64,000 bases of DNA from Succiniclasticum ruminis DSM 9236 (GCF_900112895.1 NZ_FONL01000013.1:1-64000); one strand, 5' to 3'. Shown: positions 18,607 to 28,195, counted from the stretch's first letter. The notes: generated by a model not told the origin, from the sequence alone. Translations and numbers: made by a program.

Positions 18607-19734
18607 TTATTTCTTAATCGCATGCAGGCTGTCACGCTGGATGCGCAGATACACCGTATCGCCTGGGTTGTAGACCTTCTTGCTGCTGGGGTTGTAGGTC
18701 TGGGTCACCAGTTCATGGCCGTCCACCTGCACCACATAGTCCTGCATCTGGCCCATGTAGGTGGAACTTGTAACTTCCGCTTTTACGTCGCCGTCATCCG
18801 CCAGCTCGATGGCTTCCGGACGGATTACCACTTCCACTTCATCGCCGGCAGCCAGCTCGCCCTGGATGCATTTTGAAGTGAATTCCTGGCCGAACATTTC
18901 CACTACCGCCGTACCGATCTCCATGCCGGGGCCCGCCTTGCTTTCCAGCTTCGTGCCCTTGCTGCTGACGCTCTTCACCTTCGCCGGCACAAAGTTTGCG
19001 CTGCCAATGAAGTCCGCCACAAAGTGGCTGGCCGGATACTGGTAAATTTCCGTGGGGCTGCCCACCTGTTCGATTTTGCCGCCGTTCATGATGATGACCT
19101 TGTCGGACAGGGCCATGGCCTCGCTCTGGTCATGGGTTACGTATACGCTGGTGATGCCGATGCGCTGCTGGATTTTGCGGATCTCCGTACGCATGTACAC
19201 ACGCAGCTTGGCGTCCAGGTTGGACAGGGGTTCGTCGAAGAGCAGCACCGCCGGTTCCATAACCAGGGCCCGGGCTAACGCCACACGCTGCTGCTGGCCG
19301 CCGGACAGCTGGTTGGGCATCCGGTGTTCCATGCCTTTCAGACCGACCAGGTCCAGCATGTTCATAACCTTTGTTTCGATGGTCTTCTTGTCCATCTTCT
19401 TATTTACCAGGCCGTAGCCTACGTTATCAAACACATCGTAATGGGGGAAAAGCGCGTAGCTCTGGAACACCATGCTGGAATCCCGCTTGTCCGGGGTCAG
19501 CTCGTTGATGCGCACACCGTCCAGGAGAATCTCCCCGTCGCTGATGCCTTCAAAACCCGCGATCATGCGCAGGGTCGTGGTCTTTCCGCAGCCGGAAGGT
19601 CCCAGCAGGGTCACGAACTGGCCGCTGGCGATATCCACGTTGATGTGGTCCACCGCTAAAAACGTGCCGGTCCCTTCATGGGTCACATATTCCTTGGTCA
19701 GATTTTTTAACTGGATGCTTGCCTGTTTTGCCAT
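18607..19734 (-). CDS. ABC transporter ATPase, FbpC/PotA type
   Basis: This 375-aa importer ATPase has Walker A GPSGCGKT, the signature LSGGQQQR, Walker B VLLFDEP and the switch VTHDQSEAMALSD, followed by a C-terminal TOBE domain. That layout is typical of ferric-iron, spermidine and sugar importers. It lies 17 bp after the permease gene and has an AAAGGAG ribosome binding site. Confidence 0.93.
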   Translation of the reverse strand: MAKQASIQLKNLTKEYVTHEGTGTFLAVDHINVDIASGQFVTLLGPSGCGKTTTLRMIAGFEGISDGEILLDGVRINELTPDKRDSSMVFQSYALFPHYDVFDNVGYGLVNKKMDKKTIETKVMNMLDLVGLKGMEHRMPNQLSGGQQQRVALARALVMEPAVLLFDEPLSNLDAKLRVYMRTEIRKIQQRIGITSVYVTHDQSEAMALSDKVIIMNGGKIEQVGSPTEIYQYPASHFVADFIGSANFVPAKVKSVSSKGTKLESKAGPGMEIGTAVVEMFGQEFTSKCIQGELAAGDEVEVVIRPEAIELADDGDVKAEVTSSTYMGQMQDYVVQVDGHELVTQTYNPSSKKVYNPGDTVYLRIQRDSLHAIKK

Positions 19735-19751
19735 TTTGTACTCTCCTTTAT

Positions 19752-21443
19752 TTATGCCTGACTTTTCTGCGGGTTGCTGCCCAGACGGTTCAGCATCAGC
19801 TTAATGATTACAATTGCCACATATACGATAAGGATCAGGATGGTGGAGAAGGCCGAAGCCACACCGAACTGGTTGTCTTCCACCTGGTCCAGAATCAGGA
19901 CCGTCAGCAGGCTGTAGTTGGCGGACACCAGGAAGATGACCGCGCTGATACTGGTCATGCTGCGGATGAAGGAGTAGATCAGGCCGCCGAAGAAGGCGCT
20001 CTTGATCAGGGGCAGGGTCACCGTGGTGAACACCCGGCTGGCGTTGGAGCCCAGGTCCGCCGCCGCTTCCTCGATACTGGGATCGATCTGCTGCAGGCTG
20101 CTTTCACCGGCCCGGATGCCGATGGGCAGGGCCCGGATGACGAAGGCCGCGATGAGGATGGCCGCCGTGCCGGTCAGCTGTAAGGGCGGCTCGTTGAAGG
20201 TCAGGATGTAGCCGATACCGATTACGGTGCCCGGTACCGCGATACTCAGCAGGGACGAGAAGTTGATGAAGCCCCGGCCGATGAATTTTTTCCGTACCAC
20301 CAGGTAGGCGATGATCATGCCCAGGATACCGGCAATCGGAGTTGCGATAATGCTCAGCAGGGTGGTGTCCTTGATGGCGTCCATGCCGACTTCCAGCGCA
20401 TATTTGTAATGGGCCGTGGTGAAACTGTAGTCAACGCCCCACATCTTAATGAAGGAAGCGATAGGAATCAGGATGTAGATGGCCAGCACGATGGCGGTCA
20501 CCAGGAAGCAGAAGCCGCCCACCAGACCCACAATCTGGGGATCGTCGATCATGGTGCGTTCCCGGGAAGCCTTGCCGGTTACGGTAATGTAGGTCTTCTT
20601 TTCAATCCAGTATTTGGACAGGATGAAGAGGATGATGGCGATATCCAGCAGCACCACCGCTACCGCAGCGCCGCCCTGTACGTCGTAGCTGCCGATGGCC
20701 TGCAGGTATACCTGGGTGGCCAGGGTGGAGAAGTTACCGCCGATGGCCATGGGGTTGGCGAAGTCGGCAACCGATTTGATGAACACCAGCAGGAAGGCGT
20801 TGGCGATGCCGGGCCGTACCAGGGGAACCGTCACCGAACTGAAGGTGCGCCACTTGGAGGATCCCAGGTCACGGGCCGCGTCTTCAATGCTGGGGTCGAT
20901 GGACTGCAGCATGCCCGCCAGCAGCAGGAACGCGATGGGGAAATAGGAGATTGTCTGTACGAAGATCAGGCCTTTCAGCCCGTAGATGTTGGTGTTGCTC
21001 CAGCCCAGGAGGCTGTAGGTCACGAGACCGCGGCTGCCGAACAGCATGATGATGGACAGGGCCACCGAGAAAGGCGGCGACACCATCGGCAGCAGCGCCA
21101 TCAGGTTGAACAGCTTTTTACCCTTGATGGCAAGGTGAGAAGAACAGTAGGCGAAGAGGAAACCGACCGAAGTGGCCAGCACTCCTACGATGATCGCCAG
21201 CATCAGGGTGTTCACCAGCGCCTGATACGTCTCGCTCATGGTCACGATGTTGACGTAGGCCTGCAGGCTGAAGTTGCCGTCCAGATCCGTGAAGCTCTGC
21301 TTCACCACCATCAGCAGCGGCCACACCACAAAGACAAAAAGAGCCAGGACCATACCCACCGCGACCGTCGCAATGATCGGATCCCGGAACGTGTTCCTGG
21401 TTGTCTTAATCTGATTCGATATGTAAGTACCCAGCTTTCCCAT
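19752..21443 (-). CDS. ABC transporter permease, fused two-domain FbpB type
   Basis: At 563 aa this protein contains two BPD_transp_1 permease units in one chain, as in ferric-iron importers of the FbpB/SfuB type. Each half has an EAA-loop motif that contacts the ATPase: EDAARDLGSSKWRTF in the first and EEAAADLGSNASRVF in the second. About 12 membrane helices are predicted by eye. It is the first gene of the operon and its start follows a GGGAGG site. Confidence 0.93.
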   Translation of the reverse strand: MGKLGTYISNQIKTTRNTFRDPIIATVAVGMVLALFVFVVWPLLMVVKQSFTDLDGNFSLQAYVNIVTMSETYQALVNTLMLAIIVGVLATSVGFLFAYCSSHLAIKGKKLFNLMALLPMVSPPFSVALSIIMLFGSRGLVTYSLLGWSNTNIYGLKGLIFVQTISYFPIAFLLLAGMLQSIDPSIEDAARDLGSSKWRTFSSVTVPLVRPGIANAFLLVFIKSVADFANPMAIGGNFSTLATQVYLQAIGSYDVQGGAAVAVVLLDIAIILFILSKYWIEKKTYITVTGKASRERTMIDDPQIVGLVGGFCFLVTAIVLAIYILIPIASFIKMWGVDYSFTTAHYKYALEVGMDAIKDTTLLSIIATPIAGILGMIIAYLVVRKKFIGRGFINFSSLLSIAVPGTVIGIGYILTFNEPPLQLTGTAAILIAAFVIRALPIGIRAGESSLQQIDPSIEEAAADLGSNASRVFTTVTLPLIKSAFFGGLIYSFIRSMTSISAVIFLVSANYSLLTVLILDQVEDNQFGVASAFSTILILIVYVAIVIIKLMLNRLGSNPQKSQA

Positions 21444-21703
21444 TTAGGAGCCCTCCCTGCTCATACACATTGAATAGTTTATTTCTTTTTTTAATTTTAT
21501 TTTGACTAATTTATTTCTTTTCTTCATTCTAACTATGAAGGACTATTCTGTCAAGCGATAAACGAGGGGATTTTTACACTTATAACACATTTTGCAAAAT
21601 TGTGTGAAAATTTCTTCGGAACTGTTTTATTGTCGCTATTGACGTGTAATTATGAATATTTCTACCTTATTTAAATAAGGCATGTATATCGGGCCTTCTT
21701 TCT
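21444..21703. other. AT-rich promoter region of the ABC importer operon
   Basis: The 260-bp gap upstream of the permease contains several T-rich runs and should hold the operon promoter and the 3' end of the fic transcript. A short inverted sequence TTATTTAAATAA lies near 21668. I see no convincing Fur box. Confidence 0.35.
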
Positions 21704-22618
21704 TTATGAATGCGGTATTTCCAACGTATCCAGCAACCGGATAAACGTATCCTGTCCGTCAAGGCAGGTATCCGTCAGCCAGCCTTTTTCCCTGCCCCAT
21801 TCAGACAGACCCCTGTAATAAAACAGCTTTTTGGAATCTTCAATGATGAACGGAATGATTCCGTGACGCAGGCACTCTTTCAACGCAACCAGACGCCCCA
21901 CTCTGCCATTTCCGTCCTGGAACGGATGGATGGATTCAAAATCAGCGTGAAACGCGATTACATCATTCACCGTGACGTTTGTTTTCGCATTATAGGCATC
22001 CAGCAGTTCCTGCATTTTCCCGGGCACGTCTTTCGGCCGGACGGTTTCCCGCCCACCTATCATATTGGCGCGTTTCTTGTATTCGCCGACCGCAAACCAG
22101 GGAAGCCGGGAATCCGCCGTATCGTGTTCCAGAATGTAATGCAGATGTTTGATGAATTCCCCGGTCAATTCTGTCTCCGCCATATCAATCACATAGTCGA
22201 TGGCCCGGAAATGGTGAACCGTTTCCAAAATATCATCCACAGGGATCCCGTCTCCCACATCAACAGTATTTGTCTCAAAAATCAGCCTTGTCTCAGCCTC
22301 CGTAAGCCTGCTGCCTTCCATATGATTGGAGTTGTAGGTCATCCGAACCTGAAGCTCATGGTAAAGCCCGCCGGAGATCTTCGCGCTCTTTTCATCCCGC
22401 AAAATCTGTAAAACCGCGTTGGCTGCAATTTCTCTGCACAGCAGCGACGGATCACAACCGAGATACTCCGCCATCTTCCGAAGCGTTACGGCTCCAATCT
22501 TTTCTCCCTTTGCAATTTTTGCTATCGTCCGGGAAGAAATCCCCAGTTCTTTTGTTAAGTCAGTCTTTGTGATCCCTTTTTCCCGGAGCCGGACAAGCAA
22601 ACCTTCATAGGAAACCAT
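21704..22618 (-). CDS. Fic-domain protein with N-terminal DNA-binding (XRE) domain
   Basis: This 304-aa protein carries a helix-turn-helix (about residues 1-60: ITKTDLTKELGISSRTIAKIAKG) and a Fic core (HPFQDGNGRVGR, 231-242), which in active members transfers AMP to target proteins. Before the core is SNHMEG (97-102), matching the (S/T)xxxE(G/N) inhibitory motif of class II Fic proteins, where the Glu blocks ATP placement. The ATG at 22618 sits 8 nt after GGGAG and is preferred over a TTG just upstream. Inverted and direct copies of AAGTAAAGG upstream suggest self-regulation. No separate antitoxin is present. Confidence 0.9.
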   Translation of the reverse strand: MVSYEGLLVRLREKGITKTDLTKELGISSRTIAKIAKGEKIGAVTLRKMAEYLGCDPSLLCREIAANAVLQILRDEKSAKISGGLYHELQVRMTYNSNHMEGSRLTEAETRLIFETNTVDVGDGIPVDDILETVHHFRAIDYVIDMAETELTGEFIKHLHYILEHDTADSRLPWFAVGEYKKRANMIGGRETVRPKDVPGKMQELLDAYNAKTNVTVNDVIAFHADFESIHPFQDGNGRVGRLVALKECLRHGIIPFIIEDSKKLFYYRGLSEWGREKGWLTDTCLDGQDTFIRLLDTLEIPHS

Positions 22619-22636
22619 CAAACCATCTCCCTTTCA

Positions 22637-22711
22637 AAACCTTTACTTATTTTACCTTTTTTACCATAAAAAGTAAAGGTTTTTGAGGGTTATCCGTAAT
22701 AAAAGTAAAGG
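22637..22711 (-). promoter_or_regulatory. Candidate operator of the fic gene
   Basis: AAAACCTTTACTT (22637-22649) and its inverted partner AAGTAAAGGTTTT (22672-22684) flank a T-rich core. A third AAAAGTAAAGG copy lies at 22701-22711. The cluster starts 19 bp upstream of the Fic start codon, and the Fic protein itself has an XRE domain that could bind it. Confidence 0.55.
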
Positions 22712-22766
22712 CCGGCGTTTGCGTTCCCTTTTTTAATAGAATTCTTGCTAAGTAACCATAAAATAT

Positions 22767-22806
22767 AGCGCCACCACTTGATAATTAACAAGGGTGACGC
22801 TTTTTA
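22767..22806. terminator. Probable terminator after mutY
   Basis: The stem AGCGCCACC-ACTTG / CAAG-GGTGACGCT lies just past the mutY stop codon. The T run is on the plus-strand side, so its strength on the minus strand is uncertain. Confidence 0.45.
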
Positions 22807-22811
22807 TAAAA

Positions 22812-24020
22812 CTATTTTGTTGTTAGTTCATCCTCTTCACGAAGGATACGGTTATGGGGCCCGGCCAGGTTATAATCCGCCAGTTCCGTCCCCGGAACCC
22901 AGCGCCAGCCGGAAGGAAGCACCGTCTTCAGTTCAGCCTTGCTTTTCGTCAAAGCGCACTCTGCTTCAGGACCATTCTCTTTAACATGGATTCCTGCAAC
23001 TTCTGCTTCATATATATACATGTTCCATATTTTATGGGAAAACACATGCCGGATCTGTTTTACGGGACCGGAAACCTTCTTCACCCCTACACCAAGGGCC
23101 GCCAGTTCCGCTGTCAGCGCTTCTTTCCCCTGCCTGCCTTCCCCTGTACAGTTGGGAAATTCCCACATACCGGCCAGCAGGCCTTTAGACGGGCGGCGGT
23201 GAAGGAGATAAAGAGCTGCAGCATCTGCCGGAACGTCTGCCTTACCCCCGCGTTTATCGCAGCAACGTTGTACAGGTTCTTCCTGTCTCAGTTTCACCAC
23301 AAACACTGTGACCGGTTCTACCGGTACTTCTTTCTTCGTGACCCGCAGCGGAATCTCTGCTTCCTTCCCAGCGGCCTTTGCTTCGCACACAGAGGACAAA
23401 GGGCAAACCTCACAGCGGGGCTGCCCCGGAATGCAGACCGTGGCCCCCAGATCCATCAGCGCCTCATTGAAATCGCCGGGTCGCGCGGCGTCCTGCCTCA
23501 CGCGAACCAACGCTGTTATTTCCTTTTTCACTTTGGCGGAAAGAATGTTTTCTTCAATATTATAAATACGCGCAAACACCCGCAGCACATTCCCGTCCAC
23601 CGCCGTTTCCCGTTTCCCGTAGGCCATGCTGAGGATAGCGCCAGCCGTATAGTCACCGATGCCTTTCAGTTTGCGGATTTCCTCCCGTGCCTCCGGTACC
23701 CTGCCGCCGTAAGTCGCCATAACTTCCCGCACTGCCGTATGCAGATTCCGGGCGCGGCTGTAATACCCCAGACCCTGCCACTGGCGCACTACATCCTCTT
23801 CTTCCGCAGATGCCAGCGTGGGAATATCCGGGAAATGTTCCATCCAGTTTGTATAATAAGCCTTTACCGCTTCCACCCGGGTCTGCTGCAGCATGATCTC
23901 CGAGACCCATACCTTGTAGGGGTCTCGGGGCGATTCGGTCCGCCAGGGCAAGTCACGTTTATGGGCATCGAACCATTTCATCAGTAAAGGAGTCCAGTCT
24001 GAATCCAAACAGTTTTTCAA
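22812..24020 (-). CDS. mutY: Adenine DNA glycosylase MutY
   Basis: Removes adenine mispaired with 8-oxoguanine. At 402 aa it has the HhH-GPD glycosylase fold (PWR near residue 26, MLQQTRVEAVKAYY with the catalytic Glu, LKGIGDYTAGAI helix-hairpin-helix, VDGNVLRVFAR with the catalytic Asp). The iron-sulfur cluster cysteines are spaced C-x6-C-x2-C-x5-C (CIPGQPRCEVCPLSSVC), and a C-terminal NUDIX-like domain recognises 8-oxoguanine. That last domain has a short extra loop (QRCCDKRGGKADVPAD). The start is TTG, 7 nt after GGAGG. Confidence 0.94.
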   Translation of the reverse strand: MKNCLDSDWTPLLMKWFDAHKRDLPWRTESPRDPYKVWVSEIMLQQTRVEAVKAYYTNWMEHFPDIPTLASAEEEDVVRQWQGLGYYSRARNLHTAVREVMATYGGRVPEAREEIRKLKGIGDYTAGAILSMAYGKRETAVDGNVLRVFARIYNIEENILSAKVKKEITALVRVRQDAARPGDFNEALMDLGATVCIPGQPRCEVCPLSSVCEAKAAGKEAEIPLRVTKKEVPVEPVTVFVVKLRQEEPVQRCCDKRGGKADVPADAAALYLLHRRPSKGLLAGMWEFPNCTGEGRQGKEALTAELAALGVGVKKVSGPVKQIRHVFSHKIWNMYIYEAEVAGIHVKENGPEAECALTKSKAELKTVLPSGWRWVPGTELADYNLAGPHNRILREEDELTTK

Positions 24021-24095
24021 ATATTTGCCTCCATTAACTATTCTTTTTGACTAAATTTATTGTAACGCATTTATGAATTTTTGAAAACAAACTCC

Positions 24096-24142
24096 GTTAG
24101 CGAAGGTGTTTTTTACTTTTTTTCAAAATCACCTTCGTTAAC
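24096..24142 (+). promoter_or_regulatory. Inverted repeat upstream of the AAA_14 ATPase gene
   Basis: GTTAGCGAAGGTG (24096-24108) and CACCTTCGTTAAC (24130-24142) form a 13-bp near-perfect dyad with a T-rich loop. It directly precedes a possible promoter (TTGAAA at 24143 and an ATAAGAT-like -10 near 24166). It could be an operator, or a terminator insulating the gene. Confidence 0.4.
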
Positions 24143-24196
24143 TTGAAAAACGGTGTGATTCTATGATAAGATAGGCATGTATGGGAGGTGCCGGAA

Positions 24197-25426
24197 ATGA
24201 AACTGTATCCGAGAGAACATTATCTCCGTAAAATACGCGGGTTTTATCACGCAGCAGATTTGATAAAAGTGATTACAGGTGTTCGCAGATGCGGAAAATC
24301 CTGCCTGATGGAAACCATTGCCGGGGAACTGCGTGAAAGCGGAGTTCCGCATGACCGAATCATTTATCTGGATTTAGACAGGAAAGAATACAATAAAATA
24401 ACAGAAGCCGCTCAATTGGAAGAACTCATTAATAAATCCTCTAAAACAAAGAACCTGAAATATCTGTTCATTGATGAAGTGCAGAATGTGGCCGGATTTG
24501 AAATAATGTTGAACGGGCTTCGGACGACCGGCGAGTGGTCCATTTTTATAACCGGTTCCAATTCCTATCTCCTGAGCGGAGAAATAGTCACCAAACTGAC
24601 AGGGCGCTATTTGGAGTTTGAAATGTTTCCCCTGAGTTTTGATGAATACGAAAATATGAAAGAGTTTTACGGCAAAAAGACCGGCAGCAACCCGGCAAAG
24701 GAATTGCAGGATTATATACTGGAGGGCGGTTTTCCCAGAGCGGTTTTTTTAGACGACGTGGCTGACAAACGTACTTATGTCCGCGGACTCATCGCAGAAA
24801 TATTTGAAAAAGATATTCGCAGACGCTTGAAAATCCGCAACAAATCCACCTTTGAAACCGTCCGGACCTATATCGTCAACAATTTCGGGGCAACAACCAG
24901 CCTGAACGGGCTTCGCAACGCGCTGGTGAAAAATGGCACCCCTGTCACTGAAGCTACTGTATCCAGATACATAAAGGCCCTGACAGATGCCAAAATCTTA
25001 TATGAATGTCCCCGTTTTGATCTGAAATCCAAAAGATTGCTGAACGGCGAAAAGAAATACTATCTGGCCGACCTCAGCTTTTATTTTACCCAGAATACGG
25101 ATAACCGGATCAATTATGGACCGGTACTTGAGAATCTGACTTATATTTACGCCCGGGCACACGACTATGCTGTCAGTGTGGGCAGAATTGGAAAGCTGGA
25201 ATGTGATTTCATTCTCAGGGACAGCGCTATGCAATACTCGTATGTGCAGGTGGCATATACTATCGCACTGTCCAAAGAAACAGAGGATCGTGAATACAGA
25301 CCGTTGGAAGCCATCAGAGACAACTATACAAAGTATGTTGCCACGTTAGATCCGCTTCTGCAGCAGCGAAACGGTATCAGGCATATTAACCTTATCGATT
25401 TTATGAAAGACGGAAAACGGTTCTGA
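24197..25426 (+). CDS. AAA_14/DUF4143-family ATPase
   Basis: This 409-aa protein has a P-loop ATPase domain (GVRRCGKS near residue 30, Walker B-like YLFIDEVQN, sensor ITGSNSYLL) and a C-terminal DUF4143 winged-helix and nuclease-like domain. The family is common in anaerobes and archaea, is often solitary, and has no settled role. The ATG at 24197 is chosen because GGGAGG ends 8 nt before it. A GTG three codons upstream overlaps that site. It runs opposite to its neighbours and is more AT-rich, which suggests an acquired gene. Confidence 0.85.
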   Translation: MKLYPREHYLRKIRGFYHAADLIKVITGVRRCGKSCLMETIAGELRESGVPHDRIIYLDLDRKEYNKITEAAQLEELINKSSKTKNLKYLFIDEVQNVAGFEIMLNGLRTTGEWSIFITGSNSYLLSGEIVTKLTGRYLEFEMFPLSFDEYENMKEFYGKKTGSNPAKELQDYILEGGFPRAVFLDDVADKRTYVRGLIAEIFEKDIRRRLKIRNKSTFETVRTYIVNNFGATTSLNGLRNALVKNGTPVTEATVSRYIKALTDAKILYECPRFDLKSKRLLNGEKKYYLADLSFYFTQNTDNRINYGPVLENLTYIYARAHDYAVSVGRIGKLECDFILRDSAMQYSYVQVAYTIALSKETEDREYRPLEAIRDNYTKYVATLDPLLQQRNGIRHINLIDFMKDGKRF

Positions 25427-25463
25427 CAACGAAACTAATAATCGTTTTAACAGATAAAAATGC

Positions 25464-25505
25464 AACAAAAATGGCACTGTACGTACAATACAGCGCCATT
25501 TTCCA
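25464..25505. terminator. Bidirectional terminator
   Basis: The stem AAAATGGC-CTGTA / TACAG-GCCATTTT lies between the convergent AAA_14 and rpiR-type genes, with A and T runs at either end. Confidence 0.75.
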
Positions 25506-25510
25506 TTTCC

Positions 25511-26368
25511 TTACATCTTCTGGCTTGCGATCGCTTTCCGCACCTGCTTCATATTATCAATATAATCATCCATGCGGCGCTGCATCACACCCGTATACAG
25601 ACAGTCCAGAATGGCCAGATGCACCAGACGGGACGCCATGGCTTCACTGCGGTAGCTTGTCTCCCGGGCCAGCCCCGTCAACACCACGTCCGCCAGCTTG
25701 GTGGCCGGGGATTTCACATAACTGGTGATCAGGATGATCTTGCTGCCCCGGGACCGGGCCATCTCCAGCACCTTCAGCAGGTCAATGCTGGCACCCGTGT
25801 GGGAAATGGCGATCACCACATCCTCCGGTTTTAAGAGGGATGCCGACGCAATCTGCAAGTGGGGATCACTGTAAGCATGCACGTCCAGCCCGAACCGCAT
25901 AAACCGGTGGGCGATATCCTGGGCGATATTGCCGCTGCCCCCATACCCATAGGCATCGACCCGCTCCGTTTTCGACACAAGGTCAATCGCCTGCTCCAAC
26001 GCCTTGTAATCCAGCATCTTCTGAGTCTCCTGCAGGGCGTCGATCATATCCTGAAAGACCTTCCGGGTAATATCCCGGGGGGTGTCGTCCGCGTTCACTT
26101 CCTGGGACAGAGATTCCGCCGGGGAAAACAGATCCCCCGCCAGCGCCTGCTTCATGCCCTGGAAACCGCTGAAACCCAGTTTATGGCAGAAACGGAACAC
26201 CGTTGCGTCCGCGCTGGAAGTCGCGTCCGCCAGTTCGCTCATGGTCATGTGCATCACATCAGACGGATTTTTTAAGATATAATCAGCCAGTTTCTGTTCC
26301 GATTTGGTCAGTCCGTTATAGCTGCTGCGCAATAACGGAAGACAGGTTGTCTGCTTAAAGTTCTCCAT
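25511..26368 (-). CDS. MurR/RpiR-family transcriptional regulator
   Basis: This 285-aa regulator has an N-terminal HTH_6 domain (TKSEQKLADYILKNPSDVM through ATVFRFCHKLGFSGFQGMKQ) and a C-terminal SIS sugar-phosphate-sensing domain (AYGYGGSGNIAQDIAHRF, AISHTGASIDLLKVLEMAR). Such proteins control carbohydrate genes. It lies 130 bp downstream of a phosphoglucomutase gene in the same direction, behind a terminator, so co-control of sugar-phosphate flow is possible. The start follows AGAGGGG. Confidence 0.92.
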   Translation of the reverse strand: MENFKQTTCLPLLRSSYNGLTKSEQKLADYILKNPSDVMHMTMSELADATSSADATVFRFCHKLGFSGFQGMKQALAGDLFSPAESLSQEVNADDTPRDITRKVFQDMIDALQETQKMLDYKALEQAIDLVSKTERVDAYGYGGSGNIAQDIAHRFMRFGLDVHAYSDPHLQIASASLLKPEDVVIAISHTGASIDLLKVLEMARSRGSKIILITSYVKSPATKLADVVLTGLARETSYRSEAMASRLVHLAILDCLYTGVMQRRMDDYIDNMKQVRKAIASQKM

Positions 26369-26442
26369 AATTATCCCCTCTTCTATAATGAAAAAACCAG
26401 TTCAAAACAACATATCTCTTTGAAACTATTATATCATAAATG

Positions 26443-26478
26443 AAAAAGCAGCCGCAACCATCCGGAGCGACTGCTTTC
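26443..26478 (-). terminator. Terminator downstream of phosphoglucomutase
   Basis: The hairpin AAAGCAG / CTGCTTT, with further inner pairing, is followed by a T run on the minus strand just past the stop codon. Confidence 0.7.
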
Positions 26479-26497
26479 TTATCAGGTATGTTTATAT

Positions 26498-28195
26498 TTA
26501 TCCGTTAATCCGTTTCTTCAGATCTTCCACAATCTTCTTTTCAATGACTTCTGCCGCCGCTTTATCCGGCGCGCTTACGGTCACATAGGTCTTCAGCTTC
26601 GGCTCGGTGCCGGACGGACGCACAACGACAGATCCATGGCCTTCCAGCAGGAACTTCAGCACGTTTTCTTTCGGCAGCCCGTCGATGCCGGTGTTGTAGT
26701 CCAGCAGCGTTTCCACTTTCCGTCCGCCGAATTCCGTAATTCCCGCGGTCTGGAAATCTGTCATAATCTCCTTCATCTTCACAAAACCGGCCGCACCCTC
26801 AAACTGATAGGAGTACAGCGTGTTCAGGCAATAACCGTGGCGCTTGTACAGTTCGTCCAGCTTGTCCAGCAGGCTGATGCCCCGCGTCTTATAATAACAG
26901 AACATCTCGCAGATCAGGAAAGCGGCGTCCACCGCGTCCTTGTCCCGCACATAGGAACCGCTCAGGTATCCGTAACTTTCTTCAAAACCGAAAATATAGG
27001 AGTCGGCTTTCCCCTGTTTTTCCAGCAGGCCGATCTGCTCGCCGATGTATTTGAAGCCGGTGAGCACGTTCACCGTGCGCACACCGTAATGGCCGGCAAT
27101 CTGTTCCACCATGTCCGTGGTCACAATGGTCTTGATCACCACCGGGTCTTTGGGCATGGTCCCGTTTTCCGTGCGGCGGGCGCAGACGTAATCCGTCAGC
27201 AGCATGCCCGTCTGGTTGCCGGAAAGCAGCTGGTAGTTGCCTTCTTTGTCTTTGACTGCAATGCCCACCCGGTCCGAGTCCGGATCCGTGGCCAGCAACA
27301 GGTCCGCGTTGTATTTCGCTGCGTATTCCATGCCCAGGGCCATGGCTTCATGGATTTCGGGGTTGGGATAAGGGCAGGTGGGGAAGTTGCCGTCCGGCTG
27401 TTCCTGCTCTTTTACTACCGTAATATTGGTGTAGCCTGTTTCCTTTAAGGTACGCAGCACCGGTTTCAGGCCCGCCCCGTTCAGGGGTGAGTACACAATG
27501 GCTACGTCTTTATTGATTTCCGCATCGCCCACTACCGACTGCTTCTTCACCTCTTCCACGAACGCAGTATATACTTCGTCCGGGATCCAGGCAATGCTGC
27601 CGGCTTTCAGGCCCTCTTCAAAGGCGATCCGTTTGCTGTCCGCGAACAGATCCAGCTTCTCGATTTCACCAAGCACTTCGTTGGCTGCCGCGGTAGTCAT
27701 CTGGCACCCGTCGGCCCCGTACACTTTATAGCCGTTATATTTGGACGGATTGTGGGACGCGGTCACCATGATGCCCGCCGCGCATTTCAATGTCCTTGTG
27801 GCATAGGAAACACAGGGAACCGGCATCAGTTCTTTAAAAATGTACGCCCTGATCCCGTTGGCCGCAAACACCTCCGCCGCAATCTTCGCGAACACATCGC
27901 TCTTGATACGGCTGTCGTAGCTGATGGCGATGCTGCGTTCTTCCGCAGGGAAATGATTGATCACATAATTGCTCAGACCCTGGGAAGCCCGGGCCACGAT
28001 ATACACATTCATGCGGTTGGTACCGGCTCCGATGACACCCCGGAGGCCTGCCGTTCCGAACTCCAGATCCTTGTAGAACGCATCCTCGATTTTCGCTTCG
28101 TCACCGGCCATGGCCTCCAGCTCCGGTTTCAGATCCGGATCCGCCACCGCCTTCTCCAGCCAGATTTCATACTTTGCTTTTAATGCACTGTCCAT
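26498..28195 (-). CDS. Phosphoglucomutase/phosphomannomutase
   Basis: This 565-aa alpha-D-phosphohexomutase interconverts glucose 1- and 6-phosphate (or mannose forms) and supplies precursors for sugar nucleotides. Seen are the phosphoserine loop TASHNPSKYNGYK, the metal site ATDPDSDRVG, the sugar-binding FGFEESYGY and the phosphate-binding RPSGTEPKLK. The ATG at 28195 has GAGGTG just upstream. A TTG five codons earlier overlaps that site and is less likely. The length matches the Firmicutes PgcA type. Confidence 0.93.
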   Translation of the reverse strand: MDSALKAKYEIWLEKAVADPDLKPELEAMAGDEAKIEDAFYKDLEFGTAGLRGVIGAGTNRMNVYIVARASQGLSNYVINHFPAEERSIAISYDSRIKSDVFAKIAAEVFAANGIRAYIFKELMPVPCVSYATRTLKCAAGIMVTASHNPSKYNGYKVYGADGCQMTTAAANEVLGEIEKLDLFADSKRIAFEEGLKAGSIAWIPDEVYTAFVEEVKKQSVVGDAEINKDVAIVYSPLNGAGLKPVLRTLKETGYTNITVVKEQEQPDGNFPTCPYPNPEIHEAMALGMEYAAKYNADLLLATDPDSDRVGIAVKDKEGNYQLLSGNQTGMLLTDYVCARRTENGTMPKDPVVIKTIVTTDMVEQIAGHYGVRTVNVLTGFKYIGEQIGLLEKQGKADSYIFGFEESYGYLSGSYVRDKDAVDAAFLICEMFCYYKTRGISLLDKLDELYKRHGYCLNTLYSYQFEGAAGFVKMKEIMTDFQTAGITEFGGRKVETLLDYNTGIDGLPKENVLKFLLEGHGSVVVRPSGTEPKLKTYVTVSAPDKAAAEVIEKKIVEDLKKRING

